Shown here: positions 46,008 through 54,274 of the stretch, one piece after another | Layout of the letters: each line of letters opens with the position of its first letter | Position numbering within the stretch: position 1 is the stretch's first letter | Assembly: GCA_964387885.1 (NCBI GenBank) | Contig: CAYLYZ010000004.1 | Location: 1-64,000 of the forward strand | Source of the DNA: JABGPL01 sp964387885 | Lineage (GTDB): Bacteria; Electryoneota; AABM5-125-24; Hatepunaeales; Hatepunaeaceae | Length of the DNA: 64,000 bases | Reading direction: 5' to 3' | Program-made: the position numbers and the translations under genes | Notes under the pieces: model-generated | Seen by the model: only the letters and a program-made list of their open reading frames with translations | The model's database searches: none | What the model was told of the DNA's origin: nothing

Positions 46008-46690
46008 AAAAACAGGTATTGATATACAAGGGATTCGAACGGTTCTGGCACTGGATGCAGGCTGCCCTGATCATTTTCCTCGCTGTCACCGGATTTGAGA
46101 TACATGGTTCATTTAACTTTCTGGGATATGAGAACGCTGTTGCATTTCACAATATCTCAGCCTATGCCCTGCTCGCGTTGATAACGTTTGCAATTTTCTG
46201 GCATTTCACAACGGGCGAGTGGCGGCATTACATTCCGACTCTGGAAAACTTAAAAGCTCAGATCGGGTATTACCTGATCGGGATATTCAAAAATGCTCCA
46301 CATCCACATCGCAAAACTTCGTTGTCCAAGCTGAATCCACTGCAGCGTCTGACATATCTCGGGCTGAAAATTCTTGTAATCCCGATAATGGTAATTTCTG
46401 GATTATTCTATATGTTCTACCGATACTCTCAAAATGGAGTAATCAACAGTTTCGGAATAAGTGATTTGACAGGAACCGCTTTTATTCACACGGCAGGTGC
46501 ATTTGTTTTGATCGCATTTCTCGTTATTCACATCTACTTCGTTTCTACCGGTGAAACTCCTGCGTCAAATCTCAAAGCAATGTTAACCGGATATGAGGAA
46601 ATCGAAGAAATCGTTATTGATCGCAATGGCAATGGTAAAACTGTTTTACCTGAAATTTCGGAAAAAATCCTCGAAAAAGAGATCGCCTGA
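46004..46690 (+). CDS. Cytochrome b/b561 membrane subunit (quinol-linked)
   Basis: 228 residues with four transmembrane helices carrying His pairs (RFWHWMQAALIIFL at the start, TFAIFWHFTTGEW, FIHTAGAFVLIAFLVIHIYF). This is a prokaryotic di-haem cytochrome b subunit that would move electrons from menaquinol to the octahaem protein. Its ATG overlaps the octahaem stop (ATGA), so the pair is translationally coupled, in keeping with a complex. The C-terminal 40 residues are charged and cytoplasmic. Confidence 0.9.
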   Translation: MKKQVLIYKGFERFWHWMQAALIIFLAVTGFEIHGSFNFLGYENAVAFHNISAYALLALITFAIFWHFTTGEWRHYIPTLENLKAQIGYYLIGIFKNAPHPHRKTSLSKLNPLQRLTYLGLKILVIPIMVISGLFYMFYRYSQNGVINSFGISDLTGTAFIHTAGAFVLIAFLVIHIYFVSTGETPASNLKAMLTGYEEIEEIVIDRNGNGKTVLPEISEKILEKEIA

Positions 46691-46691
46691 A

Positions 46692-47207
46692 ATGGAAAAC
46701 ACAAAATACATGAATCCCTATCTTGCAGGGGTGTTGCTGGGACTGATACTGCTTGTGACGATTTTCATTACGGGCAGAGGATTGGGCGCGAGTGGCGCAC
46801 TGAAAAGTGTCGTAGTTGACGCGGTGTCAGTTGTTGCGCCGGAACATGCTGCGAATTCGGAATTCTACAGCAAGTATAAAAATAATAATCCCGGCGGATC
46901 GGTAAAAAACTGGCTGTTCATTGAAGTAATCGGTGTTGCGATTGGAGGCTTTCTCTCGGGATTGCTTTTCAACAGGCTCGGATTTAAGATCGATAAGGGA
47001 GCCAGGATTGGTAACAAAACCCGGTTGATAGCTGCATTCGCCGGAGGTTCTTTGTTCGGTATCGGAGCTCAATTCGGACGGGGATGCACGAGCGGCGCGG
47101 CGTTAAGCGGAATGGCGGTTCTGTCTGCCGGAGGTTTCCTGACGATGATGGCGATTTTCGGGACTGGCTATGCACTGGCGTTCTTCTTTCGAAAATTCTG
47201 GATTTAA
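46692..47207 (+). CDS. YeeE/YedE-family membrane protein, first half
   Basis: From the ATG at 46692, 1 base after the cytochrome b stop, there are 171 residues with three or four membrane helices. The motif GAQFGRGCTSG (Cys132) is the signature of the YeeE/YedE family, which carries thiosulfate or other sulfur compounds across the membrane; Cys in this motif is involved in substrate passage in known YeeE. It is half the length of YeeE, and the second half is the next gene. Several longer frames begin inside the cytochrome b gene and are not convincing. Confidence 0.9.
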   Translation: MENTKYMNPYLAGVLLGLILLVTIFITGRGLGASGALKSVVVDAVSVVAPEHAANSEFYSKYKNNNPGGSVKNWLFIEVIGVAIGGFLSGLLFNRLGFKIDKGARIGNKTRLIAAFAGGSLFGIGAQFGRGCTSGAALSGMAVLSAGGFLTMMAIFGTGYALAFFFRKFWI

Positions 47208-47219
47208 GGAGTAGATATC

Positions 47220-48416
47220 ATGATAAGTCCATTAGTACCAAACATCATTAATTCAGAAATGAGCCTCGTCGTTGCGCTGATAGTCGGTATAGCATTTGGC
47301 TTTATCCTCGAACAAGCCGGTTTCTCCTCTTCAAAACGTCTCGCGGGATTGTTTTATGGCTACGATTTCGTCGTCTTAAGAGTATTCTTCACCGCAGCAG
47401 CAACCGCAATGACCGGTTTGATATTACTCAGTTTTTTTGGAGTGATAAACCTCGGCTTGATTTACATCAATCCCACATTCATCTATTCCGCTCTGATCGG
47501 TGGGGCAATTATGGGAGCCGGATTCATAATCGGCGGATTCTGTCCCGGAACGAGCGTGTGTGCTGCAGCGATCGGCAAGTTGGACGCGATTATGTTTGTA
47601 GCAGGCGTTACGTTCGGGGCGTTTATTTTCGGAGAAATATATCCGCTTGCGAAAAATATTCTGACCGTCGGTGCATATGGCGATTTGATGGTTTATGACG
47701 CGCTTGGAATATCGAGGGGTGTATTCGCATTTATCCTCGTAACCTTCGCATTAACGGCATTCGTCGCCACTTCATACATCGAAAACAGGGTGAACGGCAG
47801 ACCGGCTACGTTGGTTTCATTAAAACTCGGCAAGTCAAAAGTGTTAATTGGGTTCGCATTAATTATAGCATTTTTGCTGATATTCATGCCGGACAAAAAA
47901 TCCCGGGCACTTGCGAATTTATATGAGATGAATCTGGAAATGCTGGAGTCGGAAATAGAGCTTATAGACAGCGACGAGCTGACGATGTGGTTAATTTCGG
48001 AGTGCAGAGATACCTACGTTATCGACGTAAGATCGGAAGATGATTACAAAAAGAATAGTGTCCCCAGTGCCGTAAACATCCCATTCAACTCACTTGCAGA
48101 TGTAGAATGGCGCGATGAATTAAGCAAAACTGACAGAGTTAATATATTCTACGGCATCAATTCGGATGAAGCCTTAAAAGCAGCCATGCTGTCAAAAATG
48201 CTCGGTGACAACAGCAATGTTTACGGACTGAGCGGTGGATTCGACGATTTCAAATCGACAGTTCTCGATATCGTACTGGTTGACAAGAGTATAATCCCGG
48301 AGGACAAATACAAGTTCAGGCAGAACGCAAACGTAAAACTGGCAGAAATCAGGAAAAAATCCGCTGCGAAGCCTAAGCCGAAGAAGAAAGAGACGAAGAT
48401 TAGCGGGGGGTGTTAA
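47220..48416 (+). CDS. YeeE/YedE second half fused to a cysteine-less rhodanese domain
   Basis: 398 residues; AGGAG lies 8 bases before the ATG. Residues 1-220 are membrane helices with GGFCPGTS (Cys108), the second YeeE/YedE signature, together with Cys114. Residues about 245-352 are a rhodanese domain with YVIDVRSEDDYKKN. Where the family has the catalytic Cys, the loop reads FYGINSDEA (about 310-318), so rhodanese chemistry is unlikely. A basic, Pro-rich tail (KKSAAKPKPKKKETK) ends in SGGC. This resembles a flexible arm carrying a terminal Cys, as in the GGCGG arm of SoxY, and might replace the missing Cys; that is inference. It is the last gene of the octahaem operon. Confidence 0.9.
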   Translation: MISPLVPNIINSEMSLVVALIVGIAFGFILEQAGFSSSKRLAGLFYGYDFVVLRVFFTAAATAMTGLILLSFFGVINLGLIYINPTFIYSALIGGAIMGAGFIIGGFCPGTSVCAAAIGKLDAIMFVAGVTFGAFIFGEIYPLAKNILTVGAYGDLMVYDALGISRGVFAFILVTFALTAFVATSYIENRVNGRPATLVSLKLGKSKVLIGFALIIAFLLIFMPDKKSRALANLYEMNLEMLESEIELIDSDELTMWLISECRDTYVIDVRSEDDYKKNSVPSAVNIPFNSLADVEWRDELSKTDRVNIFYGINSDEALKAAMLSKMLGDNSNVYGLSGGFDDFKSTVLDIVLVDKSIIPEDKYKFRQNANVKLAEIRKKSAAKPKPKKKETKISGGC

Positions 48417-48477
48417 TTGAAAGTGGTGTCAGGCGTCCTTGAGACTTTTGAAATTTTTGATGTGTTGTCATGATTTG

Positions 48478-48500
48478 TCATTCTCGCGCAGGCGGGAATC
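48478..48500. repeat. Dispersed CGCGCAGGCGGGAATCC-type repeat
   Basis: TCATTCTCGCGCAGGCGGGAA is like a common dispersed bacterial repeat, with a small TTC-CGC/GCG-GAA hairpin. It lies between the octahaem operon and the AbrB gene. Confidence 0.5.
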
Positions 48501-48512
48501 CAGAAGACACAA

Positions 48513-48746
48513 TTACTTACTGGGTTTCCGCCAGCATTTCGCAATTTCTTCGTCTGAAAGACGAATATCACCTGTATCAAGCATTCCCTTCAGGTCAAGA
48601 ATACTCAGTACAGGCTGAACTGTAACTGTCCCGTCTTTCAAAATTCGAAATACGATCCGATCTCCCGTACCGACATTGAGATGTTGCCTGATGGCTTTGG
48701 GAATGGTTATTCGACCTTGGCTTGTGATTTTTGTTGTCAAATTCAC
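48513..48746 (-). CDS. AbrB/MazE/SpoVT-like DNA-binding protein
   Basis: 77 residues with GTG start at 48746. The swapped-hairpin domain begins LTTKITSQGRITIPKAIRQHLNV, followed by GDRIVFRI. Such proteins are usually antitoxins of VapC or similar toxins, but no toxin gene follows: the next gene is the convergently placed YeeE-rhodanese gene. It lies 17 bases after the DUF4276 gene on the same strand, so it may be the third gene of the AAA-DUF4276 operon and regulate it. Confidence 0.85.
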   Translation of the reverse strand: MNLTTKITSQGRITIPKAIRQHLNVGTGDRIVFRILKDGTVTVQPVLSILDLKGMLDTGDIRLSDEEIAKCWRKPSK

Positions 48747-48763
48747 TAATTTGTTATTGCATC

Positions 48764-49423
48764 CTATATTTTAGCCAGATTTCTTATCCCATCCCGAAAG
48801 ACCTGAAAACTCTTCGAATTATTATTATCTACATCTAAGTGTGGAGAAATGTTTCTAGCCCACTCAACTTTCTGTTCAAGAATCCTCACTGATCGTTTTC
48901 CATGTTGCGAGAGTGCCCTCAAGCCTCCAGGGTAGATTACTTCAGCAAGCATCTCCCATGTACCGCTTTGAGAATCTTGTTTGTATTCATTTAATATCTG
49001 TTGGCGTGTATCGGGGTATGCTTTTTTAAGGGCTGATTGGTCACCAAAGAACCATGCCTCAAGTTCTTCAATTGCAATGCGAAAAAGACATCTTGGCTTT
49101 CTTCTACAATATTTCAATAGATCAGTTAGTTCTGTCTTGAATAACTTACAATCTTCCCTGTCATCAAGATCAACCAGAACTACAACAATTAAATCATCCT
49201 GCTCTTCTGCACCATATGCTCTTAATTTTGATGGCAAATTGTGTAGCAGAGTATGATCGTTTCTATTTGGTAATACAGTTGGATCATCCGGAATTTTACC
49301 AATTCCTCTGTGTTTATGAATATTCCATTTATGTGGTTGATTATAATCACCAATAATACATTTCATCAAAATTGACAGAGTAGTCAATTCAGCCTGTCCT
49401 TCAACAAGAAACTCAAATTGCAT
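48764..49423 (-). CDS. DUF4276 protein (Toprim-like)
   Basis: 219 residues. The FLVEGQAE motif (Glu8, Glu12) and LVDLDD (Asp85, Asp87, Asp88) give the E...DxD pattern of Toprim nucleases, and IAIEELEAWFFGD (about 116-128) is a DUF4276 hallmark. Such proteins accompany AAA ATPases in putative defence modules, in which the Toprim protein may cut nucleic acid when released. Its ATG begins 3 bases after the stop of the ATPase gene, so it is the second gene of the operon. Confidence 0.82.
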   Translation of the reverse strand: MQFEFLVEGQAELTTLSILMKCIIGDYNQPHKWNIHKHRGIGKIPDDPTVLPNRNDHTLLHNLPSKLRAYGAEEQDDLIVVVLVDLDDREDCKLFKTELTDLLKYCRRKPRCLFRIAIEELEAWFFGDQSALKKAYPDTRQQILNEYKQDSQSGTWEMLAEVIYPGGLRALSQHGKRSVRILEQKVEWARNISPHLDVDNNNSKSFQVFRDGIRNLAKI

Positions 49424-49426
49424 ACT

Positions 49427-50788
49427 CTACCTCGGATCAAGATAATCGCTGTACCACAAAGCACCAAGTGGCTGACCCTCATTGACCATTGATTTAACAA
49501 ACTGAATATCACTGGCTCTGGTAATTTTTGCAAATCCATCCTCACCTTTCTCAAGAACCCACACTTCTTCAGGAGAAAGGGCATCTACCAGATATGGTTG
49601 ATGCGTTGTAATAAAGAATTGTGGGGTGTTCTTCTTACCAGTTGCTTTAGATCTGAATTCTGAAACGAGAGTCTCAAGGAGTTTATGATAGAGACAGTTT
49701 TCAGGTTCTTCGATGCATATTAGTGGTGGTGGAGACGGATCTTCTAATAATAACAAATAGGCAAATGCTTTGAGCGTACCGTCAGACATTTGCTGGGCGT
49801 AAAATGGATCCTCGAAACCTCTATCATTGAAACGGAGAAGTAGACGTCCATCTTCACTCACAACAGTATCTATCTTGTCAATTCCGGGGATTTTGTCTGC
49901 AATACGACTGAGAATACTCTTGAAATTCTTTGAATGTTCGCGCTCCATGAACTGAACGACATTGCCAATATTGTCTCCTCTACTATTCAAGTGTTTCTGA
50001 GGTCCAGTCAGAGGCAAACTACGCGCTGCATCAGGAGTAAAGTAACTTAAATACCATCCTTCGATGAACTCTCGAAAGGCGGATATTCGAGGATGTTCCT
50101 TCAGTCCTCCAAGTGTTGCGATTCCAAGTTTGCGTCTATCTTGAAGTTCAATAAACTCTACATCTTTATCATCTATTGTTGCAGTTTTTGGAATAAGAAT
50201 AGAGTCTCCCAATTTCAGATCTTCCTTGGCTGCAATTTCTTCAGTTTTCACTTTTGCAGAATCGATAAACTTAAAAAATTTACTTAACTCAAATCCTCCT
50301 TTAATGTTTTCTTCACGTTTGGTATTTAAACCACTCTCCCAAATATACCCTCTACCTTCAGTTAGTACAAGCCACATGTACAGTTCATTAGATTGCTGTC
50401 CTTTACCCTGTTGGCCAAGACCTTCGTAATATACGTAAGGACGGTCCGATTTATCTTTTGTTATTCCAAGAAAATAGGTAATCGGATCAGCGAGTCGATT
50501 TTGCTTAAAGGAGATCGCAAGACTGATATGTTCACTGGTTCCCTGAGATTGAATACGGTCAAATCCACCCCTTCCTTTAGCATCACATGCTTCTTCCACT
50601 CCAAGTTTCAAACAATCTGCAAGAAAACCAAAAGCATCAAATAGTGAACTCTTTCCTACGCCGTTTTTCCCGATTACTGCAGTCAACGGAGTCAACGGAT
50701 TTACCTCCGGAGTGTACCAAAGTTTCCCCAGTGTCACATCTTTTAACACCCGGTAATTCATTATCCTTATTCCTAAAATCTTTGCCAT
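49427..50788 (-). CDS. AAA/ABC-type ATPase (OLD-like)
   Basis: 453 residues, with the domains in one chain: Walker A GKNGVGKSS (40-48), an inserted coiled/helical region, the signature MSDGTLKA (334-341), Walker B LICIEEPEN (356-364) and the H-loop TTHQPYL (394-400). This is the AAA_15/AAA_21 type ATPase of OLD, RloA and PARIS AriA proteins. With DUF4276 directly downstream it forms an ATPase-Toprim module of the kind that guards against phage. No toxin or methylase is adjacent. A sigma-70-type promoter lies 70-98 bases upstream. Confidence 0.9.
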   Translation of the reverse strand: MAKILGIRIMNYRVLKDVTLGKLWYTPEVNPLTPLTAVIGKNGVGKSSLFDAFGFLADCLKLGVEEACDAKGRGGFDRIQSQGTSEHISLAISFKQNRLADPITYFLGITKDKSDRPYVYYEGLGQQGKGQQSNELYMWLVLTEGRGYIWESGLNTKREENIKGGFELSKFFKFIDSAKVKTEEIAAKEDLKLGDSILIPKTATIDDKDVEFIELQDRRKLGIATLGGLKEHPRISAFREFIEGWYLSYFTPDAARSLPLTGPQKHLNSRGDNIGNVVQFMEREHSKNFKSILSRIADKIPGIDKIDTVVSEDGRLLLRFNDRGFEDPFYAQQMSDGTLKAFAYLLLLEDPSPPPLICIEEPENCLYHKLLETLVSEFRSKATGKKNTPQFFITTHQPYLVDALSPEEVWVLEKGEDGFAKITRASDIQFVKSMVNEGQPLGALWYSDYLDPR

Positions 50789-50857
50789 TTGAGATTTGCC
50801 TCTGGTTCTTGGTTTTGCTTTTCAGGGATTTAATCTCCCTCAAGCCTTGATTTTCAT

Positions 50858-50886
50858 ATAATAATGGCAACTTGTGGATAAATCAA
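50858..50886 (-). promoter_or_regulatory. Promoter of the AAA-DUF4276-AbrB operon (TTGATT, 17 bases, TATTAT)
   Basis: On the minus strand TTGATT (50886-50881) and TATTAT (50863-50858) are 17 bases apart, 70 bases before the ATPase start codon. Confidence 0.65.
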
Positions 50887-50950
50887 GCGAGAATAGTTGG
50901 AATGTCAAGTTGTTTGGATGGACTGATGGGAAGTTTCTCGTTGTTCGAGC

Positions 50951-50974
50951 AAGGGCACGTGGCGACGTGCCCCT
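50951..50974. repeat. Hairpin with GGGCACGT arms, related to the palindrome at 15084
   Basis: GGGCACGT pairs with ACGTGCCC around GGCG, 12 bases from the stop codon of the DUF805 gene. The flanks GAGCAAGGGCAC resemble the palindrome at 15084-15117. Confidence 0.6.
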
Positions 50975-50985
50975 ACCGTCACATT

Positions 50986-51585
50986 TTACGCAATTTGCAA
51001 AGAATCCTCTACCGACAAATCTTCACCAAGCGTACACTCCCCATACCGGTTATCAAAAGCTTCACCTCGCTTAAAGAACAGCATCAGATAAAAATACAGA
51101 TTGTAAAGCGGAATCCAGGAGAGGAAATAGTGGTAGCCGGGGCGTCCCAAGTCGTGTAATCTGGCAACGACCATGAAGAAATCAATCCAGAAGAGAACGT
51201 AGATTGTTCCGATAAGGATTAAATCCTGAGGAATCATGATCTTTGTTATATCTCTGAACATATAATTGAAATATGCCAGGCAGATGAGATGTAAGACTCG
51301 AAACAATAGATATGTGCTGCGATTCATTCGATTTATGAACTGTAACGCCTCAATGGAGTTGGCTGTATCTTCAACCCATTGTTTTATATAGTTGTCCCTG
51401 TAGTTTTTCTCGGACAGGATTTCATCAATACTTTCATCTCCCTCTCCGGAAAAATGATCTCCGCAGCATTTTTCAAACTTCTCGGGTTGCCCAAGTATGT
51501 TAACATGCAATTGTGCGCATGATCCATACTTATCATCGTAAAACGAACAGAAACTGCAGATATCTTGTGTTAATGTCGCACTCAC
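50986..51585 (-). CDS. DUF805 membrane protein with Cys-rich N-terminal domain
   Basis: 199 residues, GTG start with GGAGGAATT upstream. The N-terminal 50 residues hold many Cys and His residues (CSFCSF, Cys22-Ala-Gln-Leu-His, CCGDHF), probably a small metal-binding domain. Then come three or four membrane helices and the DUF805 signature RLHDLGRPGYHYFLSWIPLYNLYFY with a terminal NRYGE. DUF805 proteins are inner-membrane proteins of unknown function. It is preceded by its own leader and is not clearly linked to its neighbours. Confidence 0.85.
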   Translation of the reverse strand: MSATLTQDICSFCSFYDDKYGSCAQLHVNILGQPEKFEKCCGDHFSGEGDESIDEILSEKNYRDNYIKQWVEDTANSIEALQFINRMNRSTYLLFRVLHLICLAYFNYMFRDITKIMIPQDLILIGTIYVLFWIDFFMVVARLHDLGRPGYHYFLSWIPLYNLYFYLMLFFKRGEAFDNRYGECTLGEDLSVEDSLQIA

Positions 51586-51815
51586 AATTCCTCCCTCATG
51601 ACCAACTTATGAATTTCAGTCAGGTTCAGGACATTCTAAATAAATTAAATTGCGTTGTATCTAATCGGATGTATTTCTTTTATAATAAGATAAATGTCGA
51701 TGGAAATCAAGTTAGAAGTTGCCGCGACCCTCATGTTTATTGTCAAGACATAGTTAACAAATGTATTCAACACATGGGTAACACTTTTGATTTGCGATAT
51801 TACCAATATTTGAAA

Positions 51816-53132
51816 TCAACACCTTAAAACATACCGATTCAAAACCCTCTCCAACCGCTCCTGCCTCCCAGATTGTATCTCTAAGTCACTCAATCCGAGT
51901 GCATACTTTTCAAGCTCTTCAAACCCAACCTTGTCCTCAATAATATCTCTACCAATTCCGGTTGTGAAACTCTGATATCTGTCTTTCTGGAAGTCTTCGA
52001 ACACTCCATCTTCGAGCATCTTATGTGCTACTAATAATCCTTTTGCCATCGTGTCCATGCCAGCTATGTAGGAGTGAACGAGGTCTTCGGGGGTGAAGGA
52101 TCCTCTTCTTACTTTGGCATCGAAGTTTAAGCCTCCGGGAGAAATTCCTCCGTTCTTCAGGATTTCGTACATGGCAAGTGTTGCCTCGTAAATATTGGTC
52201 GGGAACTGGTCGGTGTCCCAGCCGAGTAACAGGTCGCCCTGGTTGATGTCCACACTTCCCAACATGCCGTTGATTCTCGCCATGTTGAGCTCGTGCTGGA
52301 ATGTGTGTCCGGCGAGGGTTGCGTGGTTGGCTTCGATGTTGATTTTGAAATAGGATTCAAGGTCGTATTTACGCAGGAAAGCGAGTACGGTCATTACGTC
52401 GAAATCGTATTGATGCTTGGTCGGTTCTTTCGGTTTGGGTTCGATCAGGAATTGACCGGTGAAACCGATCTTCTGTGCGTAATCGACCGCAATCTGAAGG
52501 TAACGTGCTAAGTTGTCCAACTCGAGCGAAGTATCCGTATTGAGCAGAGTTTCATAGCCTTCCCGACCACCCCAGAATACGTAGTTTTCACCGTCTAATT
52601 CTTTGGTGACTTCAAGCATCTTTTTTATCTGAGCTGCTGCAAACGCAAAAACATCAGCGTTGCAGGATGTTGCAGCACCGTGTACAAAGCGGGGATGAGT
52701 AAAGGTGTTTGACGTTCCCCAGAGGAGTTTTATCCCGGTGTCCTGCATAAGTGGTTTGAGATAAGCAACGATTTCGTCGAGGTTTCGATTTTTCTCAACG
52801 AGGTTGTTTCCTTCGGGTGCAATATCAAAATCGTGAAAGCAGAAATATTCTATTCCCAGTATATTCATAAACTCAAATGCCGCTCGAGCGCGAGCTTTTG
52901 CGCGTTCCAAAGGATCTGATATGTCGTTCCAGGCTTTCTGCATGGTTCCGGCTCCAAATGGATCAGAACCGTCACCCATAAACGTGTGCCAGAAGCTGGC
53001 AGCAAATCGGAGATGAGCTTTCATGGGCTTTTCACCGATGATTAAATCCGGATTGTAATATTGGAATGCGAGTTCGTTTGAAGTTGATTTACCTTCAAAC
53101 TGAATTTTAGGGGTTTGAAAAAAATCGGACAT
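51816..53132 (-). CDS. xylA: Xylose isomerase
   Basis: The 438-residue protein is a full-length xylose isomerase (class II), which interconverts D-xylose and D-xylulose (and D-glucose and D-fructose). Catalytic and metal residues are visible in EYFCFHDFDIAPEG, LIEPKPKEPTKHQYDFD, KINIEANHATLAGH and the late DTDQFP region. No xylulokinase or transport gene lies nearby. It is encoded 1 base downstream of the NUDIX gene on the same strand, so the two probably form an operon. Its terminal residues before the TGA are LRC; they do not suggest recoding. Confidence 0.97.
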   Translation of the reverse strand: MSDFFQTPKIQFEGKSTSNELAFQYYNPDLIIGEKPMKAHLRFAASFWHTFMGDGSDPFGAGTMQKAWNDISDPLERAKARARAAFEFMNILGIEYFCFHDFDIAPEGNNLVEKNRNLDEIVAYLKPLMQDTGIKLLWGTSNTFTHPRFVHGAATSCNADVFAFAAAQIKKMLEVTKELDGENYVFWGGREGYETLLNTDTSLELDNLARYLQIAVDYAQKIGFTGQFLIEPKPKEPTKHQYDFDVMTVLAFLRKYDLESYFKINIEANHATLAGHTFQHELNMARINGMLGSVDINQGDLLLGWDTDQFPTNIYEATLAMYEILKNGGISPGGLNFDAKVRRGSFTPEDLVHSYIAGMDTMAKGLLVAHKMLEDGVFEDFQKDRYQSFTTGIGRDIIEDKVGFEELEKYALGLSDLEIQSGRQERLERVLNRYVLRC

Positions 53133-53133
53133 T

Positions 53134-53637
53134 TTATTTCCGGTTGTTGAAGAAATTGGGACTAAAATATTCTGTTTTGTGGGAGTTTAAATTATTTCTG
53201 TTTATTCTTTCTACCAGTTCCCAGAGTGCATTTCGGTTGCTGTCCCATAATAGCAGTTTCATCGCTGTGTTGTAATCCACCCATCGGTATTCGGTGTGTT
53301 CGTCCGAAATAGTGAGGTCAGTGTTGCCTATTTCAACCGCAAAAGTGTGCTCAGGGACGACGTATATCTCTTCACCCCAGGTGAACTCGGATGTAATACC
53401 AACTACCGGAATTGTATTGAGTGTGTCGAGAGGGAAATAAGCGGATTCAGTTGGAATTCGAGCTTCTTCCAAGCCTTCACGTTTTGCTGTTTCAATCGGT
53501 TTTTCACTGTTTTCACCTCCCCCGGAAATGAACTGCCAGAAACCTCCATTGGAACGTTTGAAAATAGCAAACTCGAGGGAGTTTTCTGGTTTATAGTGAA
53601 AAGGTAAAACGAGTGTCTGAAATGGTGCTCTACTCAT
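53134..53637 (-). CDS. NUDIX hydrolase
   Basis: The 167-residue protein has the NUDIX box G(5x)E(7x)REx2EE at SGGGENSEKPIETAKREGLEE, with the last Gly replaced by Arg. It would hydrolyse nucleoside diphosphates linked to another group (for example dihydroneopterin triphosphate or oxidised dNTPs); the substrate is unknown. VHNEFWQF-like and PEHTEYRWVDY features fit the family. It lies directly upstream of xylA, which may be a chance operon partner. The start has no strong ribosome binding site. Confidence 0.85.
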   Translation of the reverse strand: MSRAPFQTLVLPFHYKPENSLEFAIFKRSNGGFWQFISGGGENSEKPIETAKREGLEEARIPTESAYFPLDTLNTIPVVGITSEFTWGEEIYVVPEHTFAVEIGNTDLTISDEHTEYRWVDYNTAMKLLLWDSNRNALWELVERINRNNLNSHKTEYFSPNFFNNRK

Positions 53638-53678
53638 TTTCGATTATTAATTTGATTTGTATCCTTTTGTTCGAGATT

Positions 53679-53777
53679 TGTAGGGGCTGAATATTTTCAG
53701 CCCTTTCTCATTGGTTACGGGCTAAAAAATTTAGCTTTTTTACATTTATTATGGATTGAAAATATTCAACCCCTACA
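53679..53777. repeat. Inverted-repeat element of about 99 bp
   Basis: The arms TGTAGGGGCTGAATATTTTCA and TGAAAATATTCA(A/G)CCCCTACA pair with a single difference, enclosing 57 bases. It lies between the NUDIX and VOC genes. The shape suggests a MITE-like or REP-like dispersed unit. Confidence 0.75.
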
Positions 53778-53789
53778 GTACTTTTAACG

Positions 53790-54167
53790 TTATTTCCCGC
53801 CAAGAATCTCGAGAATATTCCCAGCTGGATCATAGAACTGGAACCAGAAATCTCCAGCGCCCATGTCAATCGGTTCTTCGTGGATAAACTTGATGCCTTC
53901 AGCTTCGAGCTTTTTCCACATTGCAGACGCTGAAGGAACTGATAATACGAACGCAGTTCGCATGGTTTCAGGAGTGAATTCTACATGCGTGTTACCGCCC
54001 TGTAAATATAAACCAGTGTCGTCCGGTACTGCGAAAAAACAAGCCATGTCGCCCATGTCAAACTGTTTCTTAAGACCCAAAACTTCGGAATAAAATTTGA
54101 AGGTTTTCTTAAAGTCGTCAGTGTAAACTGAAATAAATGCAACACCCTTGATCTCTGTTTGATCCAT
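53790..54167 (-). CDS. VOC-superfamily protein (glyoxalase/bleomycin-resistance-like)
   Basis: From the ATG at 54167 (AAGGA 6 bases upstream) there are 125 residues. It has two beta-alpha-beta-beta-beta modules: VAFISVYTDDFKKTFKFYSEVLGLKK at the start and GDFWFQFYDPAGNILEIL at the end, as in VOC enzymes that bind a divalent metal by His/Glu. The substrate is unknown. A longer frame from 54200 lacks a ribosome binding site. Confidence 0.88.
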   Translation of the reverse strand: MDQTEIKGVAFISVYTDDFKKTFKFYSEVLGLKKQFDMGDMACFFAVPDDTGLYLQGGNTHVEFTPETMRTAFVLSVPSASAMWKKLEAEGIKFIHEEPIDMGAGDFWFQFYDPAGNILEILGGK

Positions 54168-54274
54168 GTGATGTCCTTCTGGTTTTGTAAATGTATTCAT
54201 TTGTTCAAGTTTCTAAAAAATAAACTTTTCCTGAATTCTACCCTCTACTTTGCAAGGGTGGAAAGGTATTACGA

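Noticed and set aside
46593..46691. Longer N-terminus of the first YeeE half
   Set aside because: It would overlap cytochrome b by about 100 bases and is not hydrophobic; the ATG at 46692 fits better.
48417..48512. VapC toxin next to the AbrB gene
   Set aside because: No frame with a PIN domain exists between the AbrB stop and the YeeE-rhodanese gene.
51816..51821. Possible UGA recoding at the end of xylA (Cys followed by TGA)
   Set aside because: The protein already has the usual length and the sequence after TGA does not look like a continuation.
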